Source: a bacterium
GTDB taxonomy: Bacteria; Patescibacteriota; Microgenomatia; UBA1406; GWC2-37-13
NCBI GenBank assembly: GCA_021789865.1
Contig: JAJYIX010000003.1
Location: forward strand, 1 to 44,431
Length of the DNA stretch: 44,431 bases
Direction of reading: 5' to 3'
Made by a program: the position numbers and the translations under genes. Within the stretch, counting starts at the first letter, position 1; each line of letters begins with the position of its first letter. This document shows positions 35,142-44,431 of this stretch, piece by piece. The notes under the pieces are model-generated. The model saw nothing but the letters and a program-made list of their open reading frames with translations, ran no database searches and was not told the origin of the DNA.

Positions 35142-38100
35142 AGTACTGATCTACCTCCCTTGGCTGGCCCTGAGGAAGGTGTGTCTGTATCATGTGCAAT
35201 TTTTTCATCAGCAAGAATTGCTTCATGAATCGTGATCAAATCATTATAATCTTCAAGAATAAATTTATAGTTAGGAAGTTTTTTTACTAACTCATTTTTC
35301 AAGTCTCCCAATGCAAATTTAAGATAAAGTTTTGTTGTCTTTTTAACATCAACATCTTCAAATACAATATAATTAAAGAGTTCATTTTGCAGCCTTTGTA
35401 AGTGATTAGTTGGACTATCTCTTAAATATGATTTAATATGGTCCAACACAGGTAATTCTGCGAGCGGAATTCCCAATGCTTCTTCGATCAACCGGTCTAC
35501 ATATTTTGCCAAAAATACCTCGGACAACATGATCTCTGGCTCTTCATGCCCTCTTACTCTAGCATTTTCTTCTTTATAATCCATAATTAGTTTTGAGACA
35601 TCAAATTCTTTTTCCAATTTCTGTTGGATTTTCCGTACCGGAGATTCGCTGTCTTCAGCTTTGGTTTTTTCCTTGAAGTCCTCATTATTTTCTCTAAATA
35701 CAATTACCTGTCCTGGAATATAACCCCCGTCGTTATCCCCAACACTTATACGATTAAAATCCCGTACATTTTGCAATACTTTTATTCGAACTCCCAAAGA
35801 CAGATGATTAAATAGTTCGTAGAGTTCTTGCTCTGTGGTCGGTACCTTCACCTGAATTTCATGTTCTTTCAACGCTTGCATGATATTACCCGATTGTGCT
35901 TTTAATATTTTATTGACTTCTTTAGAATGCCAGGCACTTCTGCCAAGATCATATTTTATGGCATCCATTAGCGTCATACGATCGCCGATCGATTCTATTC
36001 CGAGAACATGCTCAAGTAAAAAGCTACTCATTCGTTCGAATCTCTTTGTGTAATCAAGTTCCATAAAATCACCATTCTTATACTCCTGATAGATTTTTAT
36101 TAAATTGTCACCTGCCAATATATCACCTAATTTGATGGCCTCACCCGGTTTTATTTCTTTTACTGGAGAAGCGAATATTTCTTCCTCTTCGCGGTTAATA
36201 AGTTTATATTTTCCTTCCCTGAGAACCACTTCCCATCCTTTTTGTTTATATATCGAATACAAAGAACTAAATGTGCTTCTATCAGAGGCTTCATAGAGAG
36301 CTTTAAGATAATCTTGATTCGTATTTACTAGCATGTGGATATTATCTCCTGCCGCATCCGGTACCATGGACCGAGCGATATTATATACTAGTTCTTCACT
36401 AGGTCCATCGACCATCAAGCCTCCTTCAACTTTTGGGTCGTAATGTTTCGAAAGTAAAATTAAATCCAAGCGTCGTCTATTGTATTCGTCAGCAATTTTC
36501 GATACTCTTCCGTCAATCAAGTAATCCAATAATATTCCTGCCTGACCTGGGTGTTTTTGGACCTGAGACACAGCATAATCCCACATCGCAAATGTTAAAG
36601 GAAAGCGATTTTCGGAAGAAATATTGTTGGTTTCAATAATCATTTGACCTCGTAGCGAGGTGCTAAAGTGGGAGATTGTCTTAGTTTCATTTTTTGTCCC
36701 TGCATCAACTTCCATAACGCCCGGAACGGAATTATGCAGCATCATATTCTCTAGGTCGTGTCTCAACGATGCCGGATTAGGGCTAATCATGAGCTTTTCG
36801 AAACCGTCGAGATAGGCAGAAACAGCTTCTCTATTGGTCACTATCACATCGTGTTCTCGATCTCCGGTCGGGCCCAAGTTTCTCCTGTCCGGAAGGTTCT
36901 TTTTATTTCTAAAGACATTTTTTAACTGATCAAGATTAGTCACTTTTTCTGTTTTTGATTCCGGAAGATTGGCGTTTGAAGAGACTCCTGCCAGCTCGTA
37001 ATTTTTTTTGTCTGTTTCCCGGACATAAAAACCAGCTCTGAGAAGGTGAGCGTCCCATCTTTTGTATTTTTCGTCTTTTTTCTGATATATTTTTTTCAAA
37101 AATAGTTGCGAATCCGGTGTATTTACGACAGGAGAAAGATCTTTTAGTATTTCCTTGGCGGCTGCTTCGTTCATGCCCATATATTCGCCGAACGTGTATT
37201 TCAAAAGTGCTGAGTTTACGTGATTCATTAAAAGATCCCTCTCTCCTTTTTCCTGTTTATCAGGTCTTATCGTGCTGTCGCCATATGCGATCGGCATGAG
37301 CTGAAAAATCTTTGAATACAGCATCTTTTCTCGATCGCTGGCTTTTCCGGGTTCTCTCATCATCCGTTCCCGCTTATCGAGGCCGTGGAATCTGACTACC
37401 TCGTATAAATAACTTATGGCCATATTCCTTATTTGCTGCTGACCTTTGAATCTGGGAGTTATTTTTTCTTTGGCGATAAGATAGTTGGCTATGGCAAAAA
37501 CGGCATTTTCTTCCGGAGGTATATCTATGAAGTTCAGTCTCGATAAGCCTCCGTAAATGGCATCCGTGGCTAGTGGTTCCTTAGTAAAAAAATTCATTGA
37601 CTTCTCTTGCGTCATCCCCGGATTGGAAAAGCGGATCAGATTTTCTGTCAATTCGTTTATCTTTTTTTCATCCATCCTATCTTTAAGCGATTTTTTGAGA
37701 TCCTCCAGCGCTTTTTTAGTCTCGGCATTTTCATATCCATTTTCTGTCTGATCTTTAATGCTTTTATCTTCGACTATCAATCCTCTGGTGACTAAGGACT
37801 TTCGGACATCATAAAAAAAGTCTGCTTTTCCGTCTTTAGGCTTCCTGGCCCTAACCAATCTTTCTGCGAAGCGCTTTCCGTTGGGAGTGGAAAAAATTTC
37901 CGCGAGGTCGTCGGCAGACATTCCCTGAATGTCTTCTGAAAATTGGCTCCCAATTTGTCCATCAAACCTTTTAAGGTTGGATTTCGCGTCAGGGCCAGTT
38001 ACTATGCCGCCAGACCTTTCTCTATACGCCAAAGAAAGTTCCAGACACTTGGATAAAACCGTTTTTTTATCCTCTGCTTGTAAGCCGCCAAAAAATACCG

Positions 38101-39145
38101 GATCGGTAAATACGTCTGTCATGTACAAAACAGCTACTTTGACTGCTTTGTTATTGTGGTCTGTGGTACTTAATCTGGCAAGGAGGTAATCGGACATGGC
38201 AAGCATGGCGGCAGGATTTTTTGGGTCATATTTATAATTATTGATCAATTTATCCTGGTCAATTCCATGTAACTCGGAAGCGAAAAAGTTTTCTCTTGCT
38301 TCCAGATAGTTATACCCATACTTATCAAAAAATTTATCCAATTTTTCGACAATATCGTCTGCTTGAGACTTACTATCGCCCGTCACCTTTTTGTACTCTT
38401 CTATTAGCCTATTCCTGGAGTCAACATAACCTGGTGGTTTTTCTTCGGCGATCGCTTTCAAAGTGGTTCTGTCAGGTGACGATCCCGCATCACCGGAAGC
38501 AGCTTTTTTAATTCTTTTTAAAAGAAGTTCCGTTTGTCCACTTTTCTTTTTTTTGGCAGCAGACTCGGCAACTTCTTTTTTCACGACATCGACAACTTCG
38601 GATACAATCGGCAAGAGAATGGTTTGATTCCTGCCTGGTTCATCCGGATCTTCTACACCTTCAAACTGGTCAAATTGCATCAGTATGTTTCCCACCCTTT
38701 CTCCAAAATCCTTAGGCATACTGACCAATTTTTTTTCTAATTCATCGGCTAGTTCACGTCCTTTAGTGTATTTATCAAATGGCGGTCCGGGATAGAATCC
38801 TTTCAAGAGCCATAAAGTGAGATCCGGACGTATTTGTTTTTCAAGAAAAAGTTCACTCATGAGCTGTTTTGCTCTTTGGAATTCAGGAGTCTTTGGCTTA
38901 AAACCTTTGGCAAGCAGGAGCAGTTCCGTCCTTGAGCAGCCTTCATCTTTCATCCTTGCTTCTTTAGTAACCTTATCCACTAAATAAGCGTATTCTCCAC
39001 CTTTAAGTCTTTCTGAGCAAAATTTTTTATCGATCTCCCAATTGTTTGGCTGGCGATTTTCCTTGCCAAACCGTTTAAAAAAAGCTTCATTACTCAAAGG
39101 CGCATTTTTCGCATTTGCTGTAAGCGCTGATTCTGACTGTATCAT
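35138..39145 (-). CDS. 1335-aa cytosolic, mostly helical protein with three module copies
   Basis: Long ORF, no TM, in a tight operon; internal repeats shared with the 1748-aa ORF. Confidence 0.85.
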   Translation of the reverse strand: MIQSESALTANAKNAPLSNEAFFKRFGKENRQPNNWEIDKKFCSERLKGGEYAYLVDKVTKEARMKDEGCSRTELLLLAKGFKPKTPEFQRAKQLMSELFLEKQIRPDLTLWLLKGFYPGPPFDKYTKGRELADELEKKLVSMPKDFGERVGNILMQFDQFEGVEDPDEPGRNQTILLPIVSEVVDVVKKEVAESAAKKKKSGQTELLLKRIKKAASGDAGSSPDRTTLKAIAEEKPPGYVDSRNRLIEEYKKVTGDSKSQADDIVEKLDKFFDKYGYNYLEARENFFASELHGIDQDKLINNYKYDPKNPAAMLAMSDYLLARLSTTDHNNKAVKVAVLYMTDVFTDPVFFGGLQAEDKKTVLSKCLELSLAYRERSGGIVTGPDAKSNLKRFDGQIGSQFSEDIQGMSADDLAEIFSTPNGKRFAERLVRARKPKDGKADFFYDVRKSLVTRGLIVEDKSIKDQTENGYENAETKKALEDLKKSLKDRMDEKKINELTENLIRFSNPGMTQEKSMNFFTKEPLATDAIYGGLSRLNFIDIPPEENAVFAIANYLIAKEKITPRFKGQQQIRNMAISYLYEVVRFHGLDKRERMMREPGKASDREKMLYSKIFQLMPIAYGDSTIRPDKQEKGERDLLMNHVNSALLKYTFGEYMGMNEAAAKEILKDLSPVVNTPDSQLFLKKIYQKKDEKYKRWDAHLLRAGFYVRETDKKNYELAGVSSNANLPESKTEKVTNLDQLKNVFRNKKNLPDRRNLGPTGDREHDVIVTNREAVSAYLDGFEKLMISPNPASLRHDLENMMLHNSVPGVMEVDAGTKNETKTISHFSTSLRGQMIIETNNISSENRFPLTFAMWDYAVSQVQKHPGQAGILLDYLIDGRVSKIADEYNRRRLDLILLSKHYDPKVEGGLMVDGPSEELVYNIARSMVPDAAGDNIHMLVNTNQDYLKALYEASDRSTFSSLYSIYKQKGWEVVLREGKYKLINREEEEIFASPVKEIKPGEAIKLGDILAGDNLIKIYQEYKNGDFMELDYTKRFERMSSFLLEHVLGIESIGDRMTLMDAIKYDLGRSAWHSKEVNKILKAQSGNIMQALKEHEIQVKVPTTEQELYELFNHLSLGVRIKVLQNVRDFNRISVGDNDGGYIPGQVIVFRENNEDFKEKTKAEDSESPVRKIQQKLEKEFDVSKLIMDYKEENARVRGHEEPEIMLSEVFLAKYVDRLIEEALGIPLAELPVLDHIKSYLRDSPTNHLQRLQNELFNYIVFEDVDVKKTTKLYLKFALGDLKNELVKKLPNYKFILEDYNDLITIHEAILADEKIAHDTDTPSSGPAKGGRSVL

Positions 39146-39148
39146 ATA

Positions 39149-42100
39149 TTAGTCGTCTAATACACTTTTCATTTTATGCGGTTTTTCTGTCAGTGTTGAT
39201 TCTGTTTCTCGTACAGGAGGAGGGGCGGCTCCAAGAGGAGCGGCTTTTGGAGGAGGCTCTTCTTCTTCCCATTCAGGAACGACTTCTTCTTCGCGGTGTG
39301 TCGATATCGTTGATTCTGCGGCGGCGGGTGCGGGAGATTGAGGCTGTTGTTGTACTTTTTGTTGGGCTGGTTGAGTCGCCGGTGCGGGTGCCGGAGCTTG
39401 TGCTGTAGCCGAAACTGATGTGGCTGGCGGAGTAGCCGCTGGTGGAGCTTGAGTTGTGGTTGGAAGAGGTGTTGGAGACGCCGTAGTTGCCGGTGCCGAA
39501 GTGGCGGGTGTGGCTGTGGAAGAAGCTGCAGTTCTCCGATTTCTAAGAAATTTTGGAATATCATCATTCGGATTCACTGAAGTATCTTGTTCGTTAGCAC
39601 CTTGTCCAGATTCTCCTTTTAACCAATACAAAACATTGTCCGCCGAGCTTGAATCTGATACCGATCCTGCAGGCTGGGTACTAGCGGTCGATGTCAACCG
39701 ATCCGGAAGGTTTGGTTCTTCTGGCCCTGAATCCTGTTTTTGGACTGAGGTATCAGTCGCAGCGGCTGGAGCAGGAGTGGAAGTTGGTGGCTGTGTCGGA
39801 ATAGAAGCACGAACTTCTTCGGGTGGGTTTTCCGGAAATTTAATTTTTAAGACAGCTTCAAGAATCTGTATAGCATCATTTAGTGCCTCATTTATTCTAA
39901 AATTCACGATGTCATCCTTATTCCTTAATTGATCAACTGTTTCCCTTACATCATCAGGGATATCCGCTCCTGCCTTAACTGCATCGTCAAAATAGTACAG
40001 AGCTTCCACGGTCGATGCGACAATATCTGCTGGTCTGTGGCTTTGTAGTCTCGATTCCAGTAAGTCAACGGTCGTTTTTCTATCATCTACATCTAGCGGT
40101 TTACGCTCTCTTATTTTGTCGTGAAGATCGCGAAGATCTAATTCGCTAGCATGCTTTCTTAGATTCGGCTTATATTCTTCCCTTTTAACTAAACGATATG
40201 TGCCTAGACCTTCTACTATTACATATCCTTTTTTGGCTGCTGTTTCGATAAAACCTTTTAGACTGTCATCTTCATTAGCTTTTTCTGAAAGCATTTTCAA
40301 AAATTCATTTCCTGATTTGGAATTAAGTACGGGCAAGATATCTGTCTCAAAATTTACCGCTGAATTTCCCTCGAGTATAATTGTTTCTAATGAGTTCATG
40401 ATGGAGCTTTTTATCACTTCTGTCTCACCTGGTTCAAACGCCAGCGGGATCATTTGCAAATGACGGGCTAATATCTGTTGGAAGTCTCCTTTATCTTTGA
40501 ACCTATCAGGGCGGAAATATCTCCCATTTTCATCATAATCATTTAAGTGTCCATAAGTTAGATCGGAGATCAGTCGCTCGACGTCCGGATTCCTAGTCCT
40601 TTTCGCGAGTCCAATCAGGTAGTCGTACATGTGAACGATTTCTTGCTGTCCGGCAAGAGCCGGATCGATAGTCGAATGGATTAATACACTTAGCAAATAT
40701 TCGTTCGTTTCTAAAAATTTATTTGCTGCATCTCTTACCTCACCCGGATCCGTCGACGACAAGGCGATCAAAGAATTCATTAGTCTATCTCCTCTTTGGT
40801 CCCCATTTAAATGCGGATTCGTCACGAATTCTTTAAAGGGGTCAAGATGTGCTCTTTCATCCAATACAATTCTTCTGTTTATCCTGAAAGAACTATCTGA
40901 AGAACTTTCTGATGATGTAGATTTATCGCCGATTTTTACGATTCTATAGACTTTACCATCTTTCTCAATAGCGTAGTTCCTTTTTGCTCCGAATCCTTCC
41001 TCGAATAAGTATCTTATCACCGTATCCGGATTGGTGGAAAGTTTTTGCGATTCGTCGTAGATCATCTGCAGGACGTGCTGAGCATGAGAATCATTTTCAT
41101 TATTCAAAATCCCAAGATAATCGGGATGGAAATCTCCTTTATTGTCTTGAAGTTTTCCGTAGAAATCTTTGATTTCGACTCTGTCATTATTTGACAGCTG
41201 ATAGTTGTCTCTTTCTCCATGAATGTCGATTAATCGAATCTGCTCTTCCAGCATAGCCGGACCTGTTTTGTATCCCAAAGTCCGCTTAAAAAGCTGATAA
41301 GCCATGTCTTTGATCCTTTTATTTTCCGGCTCGCTCGTGGCTTTTGCGTAAAAGTAATCAAAAAAGGCTAACGCTGCCTCTCCTCCATCTACTTGTCCAT
41401 AATCCATGACATCATAAAAATATGCCCCGACTGGTCTTCCTTCTTCCCCTCCTGGTAGTTTATCGAAGAATTCGGATGCTTCTGTGTCATTTAGGGCTCT
41501 GCGTTTATCTATAATCATGTCATCAAAATTTTTCAAGAAAGCTTCTACCTCCTCTTCAGTATTAAATATTTGCCCTCCTTCGACTTTCCAATTCAATTTT
41601 TTGAAGGCTTCGACTATTTTTTCTTTCGCTATGTCGCGGGCCTCCCCTATTTTTAATTCTCTATCTTGGCTGAATTTAAAAGGGTTTTTGATGAGATCTA
41701 ATTCATTTTTGGTAATAAGATCAAATTTGTCGTCAGAAAAACGAGTCAAAAATAATTCATCTTTCCTATCTTCCGCTGGTAAATTCGTACTTTCGAATAT
41801 TTCTTCAGCGGGCTTATTGTTTTCTTTTAGTATTGAAATTTTCAGAGTTGAGCGTTCTCCCAATCTAAAAGCTGTTTTTGAGTTTACAAAGTCCTGGACA
41901 ACCTCATTCGAACTTAAGAGTAGATTAAGCGTCGAATCTACGTCGATTGTCTCGATAGCATTGTCGGCCAATATGGTAAATTCGCCATTCCGGACGACGA
42001 GAGCACCTATCGTGCTTCCTTCAAAATTTAAATTAAAGTGCCTTTCCGGATCTTTGGATTCCAACTCCAGACGATCTATGTAGACTCCTTCTATAGCTTT

Positions 42101-44395
42101 ATTGAGCCCTAGATCATTTGATTCCGTTGCATTCAATTCTAGATTAAGATGGCCTATAACTAATGTTAAATTGGGATATATCTCTTTTATCTGTCTCAGA
42201 GTATCAAGATCGTCGATCGAGGTCAGATTCATATCATCAACCGTGAATTCAATACGTGTTTTTAATTTTCCTTGTTCGTCGGAAATTTGATTAACGCGTA
42301 CGTCTTCGCCTATTTTTTTTATAAAATCATCAGCATCTTTTACGTCTTTCAGGCCAAGTATGCCCCCTATTTTTACCGCCAGTTCATTCTTTTTTTCCGG
42401 AGTCATGCCGTGCTCCGGTGCTGTACCGCCACCTGATGATCCGCCGTGATTTTCCCCGCTTGAAGTCGGAGGATGTGTCGTCGACGTGGCTGGCGGGACT
42501 GCTTTTTGGTGCATTACCGCTTCCGCCTTATGATATTCCTCATCGCTTAACTCTCCACCTCTTAAGGCGACAATATGTTCGTTGCCATGTCGATCTCTTA
42601 CTAGTTTAAAATTGGCCTTTCCTTTCATATCAGGAGACTTGTATCTGTCTACCTCATCAATCCGCCCTGATTTACCTCTTCTGTACAATAATTCCATTCC
42701 CTTAATACCTTCATCCATGTGAGTCGTGAATCCTATGTCTGTTGGTCTAACGACATTGCCAAATTTCTTCTTCGTAGACAAGGTCAATTGCTGCTCAAGT
42801 GCCATTTGAGTTGAAAACCCTTCTCTGATAATTCTCAAAACTGATTCTCGTTTGTCACCCGATAATTTATTGAGTAGATTCGATTTTTCGATCAATTTGT
42901 CTTTTGCATGTGGATCATGGTTTTTATTCGAGTAGTCAATGGCAACGTCAAGAGCTAAGCCAAACAAATTCATAATGGCATCTTCTATTCTTTTGGACTT
43001 TGCATCATGAGTTTCATTTGGATTAGAAGGGATCAGATTTTCTGACTCTAATAACTCGGCGGTTTTTATCACATTCATCGTTGTCAGATTCAATCCTGCA
43101 AGGCCATCCTTTCTTTTGGACAACTTAGCTATTTGTTCTGCGACTATTTTTCTATCTTCGGCAATCTCGCGAATTTCATCGGGTGTAAAGACATTGAGAT
43201 TTTCTGATTCCGCCGCGATTGATTCGATTTTTGAACCCTTAGGAAAGGCTCTTTCGACCTGATAATGTTTAAGTATGGCCATTCTCCAAACTTGTTTTTG
43301 CCTTGATAATTTTTCGTTTAATTCCGCTCTTTTTTTATAATCTTGTGTCTGTTCTGCAGTTATCTGGTCTTTTTTCATTTGCAATCTGACTGGAGCAGGG
43401 ACAAGAATTTCAAAAGCCTGAGCCATGGCTATATCCAACATTACGGAATATTCCATTTCGGATTTATTCTCAGTCATCGCATGCATCGTGCCTTGCAGCT
43501 CTCTTGCGGCTGATGAATGTTTTGATGAATCACCTACATTATGAGCTACTTGAAGTCTTTGAAGTAAATTATCGAGAGCGGTTCGCTCGCCTTTATATCG
43601 CTGCGGTCTTGTGAGCTCATATGCTTCTTCCTTTAATTTTGCGTCAACAGCTTTACGACAAGCGATATTCAAGGCTTGAAAAATCGATTTATCGGTAAAA
43701 AGTTGTGTCGAAGCTTTACTATCTATGACAACATCTCCAGCGTTTTTTAATTTTTGATACCCTGCGGTAATTCTATCAATTAACAGTTTTTTTACCCCTC
43801 CATCTTCGCTTTGATGGGAATTATCAACATTCACAACTTTCGAGTAAATCATGAGCATTAGATTTTCCCGCTGTATAGCTGTTAAATTTTCAGGGATTAC
43901 CAGCTTTCCTCTCTCAATTCTAAGAAACGAATAAGGATGGATCATTGCTGGCTTTCCATCTTTATCTAAGATAATTTTTCTTTCTTTATTTTCATCAAGA
44001 CCTATATCCGGAAATTCTTCGTCAATATCGTCTTGTGTTATAAACCCTTCTTTTGTAGCAAGCTGAGCTAAATCTTTGACATTTTTCAATAAAAAATCAG
44101 AAAGCGACAAAGACTCTTCCTTTTTTTTATTCTTTCCTTCTTTATGGGATACTTTGATTTGATGGGCTTCATCAAATTCATGTATTTCATCCCAATCGGA
44201 TGCTGGTGTGATACTTATTTCTCCATTGCCTGATGCTCTTTGAATTCGATATTTCCCATGAGTTGGTTTTGTCTCATCATCCACCCACCTACCCTCGGAA
44301 TCTTGTTTTTTTTCGAATTTTGGAGGGATGAGAATATGTTCCGCGAGGGTTGGCGGACGCGGTGGTCTTAGTCCTTCTGCAGCTGGTTCTTGCAT
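39149..44395 (-). CDS. 1748-aa repeat protein with beta-solenoid-like segment and Pro/Thr/Ala-rich C-terminal tail
   Basis: Long ORF, no TM or signal peptide; two module copies; PTA-rich tail then an acidic stretch EEEVVPEWEEEEPPP. Confidence 0.85.
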   Translation of the reverse strand: MQEPAAEGLRPPRPPTLAEHILIPPKFEKKQDSEGRWVDDETKPTHGKYRIQRASGNGEISITPASDWDEIHEFDEAHQIKVSHKEGKNKKKEESLSLSDFLLKNVKDLAQLATKEGFITQDDIDEEFPDIGLDENKERKIILDKDGKPAMIHPYSFLRIERGKLVIPENLTAIQRENLMLMIYSKVVNVDNSHQSEDGGVKKLLIDRITAGYQKLKNAGDVVIDSKASTQLFTDKSIFQALNIACRKAVDAKLKEEAYELTRPQRYKGERTALDNLLQRLQVAHNVGDSSKHSSAARELQGTMHAMTENKSEMEYSVMLDIAMAQAFEILVPAPVRLQMKKDQITAEQTQDYKKRAELNEKLSRQKQVWRMAILKHYQVERAFPKGSKIESIAAESENLNVFTPDEIREIAEDRKIVAEQIAKLSKRKDGLAGLNLTTMNVIKTAELLESENLIPSNPNETHDAKSKRIEDAIMNLFGLALDVAIDYSNKNHDPHAKDKLIEKSNLLNKLSGDKRESVLRIIREGFSTQMALEQQLTLSTKKKFGNVVRPTDIGFTTHMDEGIKGMELLYRRGKSGRIDEVDRYKSPDMKGKANFKLVRDRHGNEHIVALRGGELSDEEYHKAEAVMHQKAVPPATSTTHPPTSSGENHGGSSGGGTAPEHGMTPEKKNELAVKIGGILGLKDVKDADDFIKKIGEDVRVNQISDEQGKLKTRIEFTVDDMNLTSIDDLDTLRQIKEIYPNLTLVIGHLNLELNATESNDLGLNKAIEGVYIDRLELESKDPERHFNLNFEGSTIGALVVRNGEFTILADNAIETIDVDSTLNLLLSSNEVVQDFVNSKTAFRLGERSTLKISILKENNKPAEEIFESTNLPAEDRKDELFLTRFSDDKFDLITKNELDLIKNPFKFSQDRELKIGEARDIAKEKIVEAFKKLNWKVEGGQIFNTEEEVEAFLKNFDDMIIDKRRALNDTEASEFFDKLPGGEEGRPVGAYFYDVMDYGQVDGGEAALAFFDYFYAKATSEPENKRIKDMAYQLFKRTLGYKTGPAMLEEQIRLIDIHGERDNYQLSNNDRVEIKDFYGKLQDNKGDFHPDYLGILNNENDSHAQHVLQMIYDESQKLSTNPDTVIRYLFEEGFGAKRNYAIEKDGKVYRIVKIGDKSTSSESSSDSSFRINRRIVLDERAHLDPFKEFVTNPHLNGDQRGDRLMNSLIALSSTDPGEVRDAANKFLETNEYLLSVLIHSTIDPALAGQQEIVHMYDYLIGLAKRTRNPDVERLISDLTYGHLNDYDENGRYFRPDRFKDKGDFQQILARHLQMIPLAFEPGETEVIKSSIMNSLETIILEGNSAVNFETDILPVLNSKSGNEFLKMLSEKANEDDSLKGFIETAAKKGYVIVEGLGTYRLVKREEYKPNLRKHASELDLRDLHDKIRERKPLDVDDRKTTVDLLESRLQSHRPADIVASTVEALYYFDDAVKAGADIPDDVRETVDQLRNKDDIVNFRINEALNDAIQILEAVLKIKFPENPPEEVRASIPTQPPTSTPAPAAATDTSVQKQDSGPEEPNLPDRLTSTASTQPAGSVSDSSSADNVLYWLKGESGQGANEQDTSVNPNDDIPKFLRNRRTAASSTATPATSAPATTASPTPLPTTTQAPPAATPPATSVSATAQAPAPAPATQPAQQKVQQQPQSPAPAAAESTISTHREEEVVPEWEEEEPPPKAAPLGAAPPPVRETESTLTEKPHKMKSVLDD

Positions 44396-44431
44396 ATTTC
44401 ATTAAATAACAACCTGAAATATTTTTCAATA

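Noticed and set aside
39190-39932. ORFs of 125 aa (minus) and 158 aa (plus) in the Pro/Thr/Ala-rich tail
   Set aside because: Low-complexity GC-rich repeats open alternative frames; no independent support.

Overview
This 44.4 kb window looks like a candidate-phyla-radiation (Patescibacteria, possibly Microgenomates-like) chromosome; the taxon is inferred from gene content only. Positions 1-13.8 kb carry mostly recognisable genes: a truncated glycosyltransferase, a large YfhO/GT-C-like membrane protein, a TraG/VirD4/HerA-like ATPase, a phosphodiester glycosidase, an ABC permease and ATPase, a DUF1801 protein, ychF, a GT2 glycosyltransferase, def, rpmB and an M50 site-2 protease. Positions 13.8-22.4 kb form a surface/secreted-protein locus with cohesin-like, dockerin, FN3, LPxTG-like, pilin-like and lytic-transglycosylase-like proteins. 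Positions 25.3-44.4 kb hold a tightly packed minus-strand operon of five ORFs encoding 1748, 1335, 324, 133 and 2824 aa. The 2824-aa product appears to be a giant divergent class A penicillin-binding protein: about 590 aa cytosolic, about 5 TM helices, a GT51-like region, a transpeptidase domain with STFK/SAN/KTGT, and a C-terminal CHAP-like Cys/His domain. The 1748- and 1335-aa proteins share at least five copies of a helical module that I cannot name, and the 1335- and 324-aa proteins share an N-terminal domain. I consider this operon the best candidate for an undescribed system (a cell-wall synthesis megacomplex). Other signals are palindromic elements inserted in frame in several genes, a recurrent '-10 box, 7-9 nt, start codon' leaderless promoter layout, and a structured 5' leader upstream of def. 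All homology calls are by eye from motifs; no searches were run.
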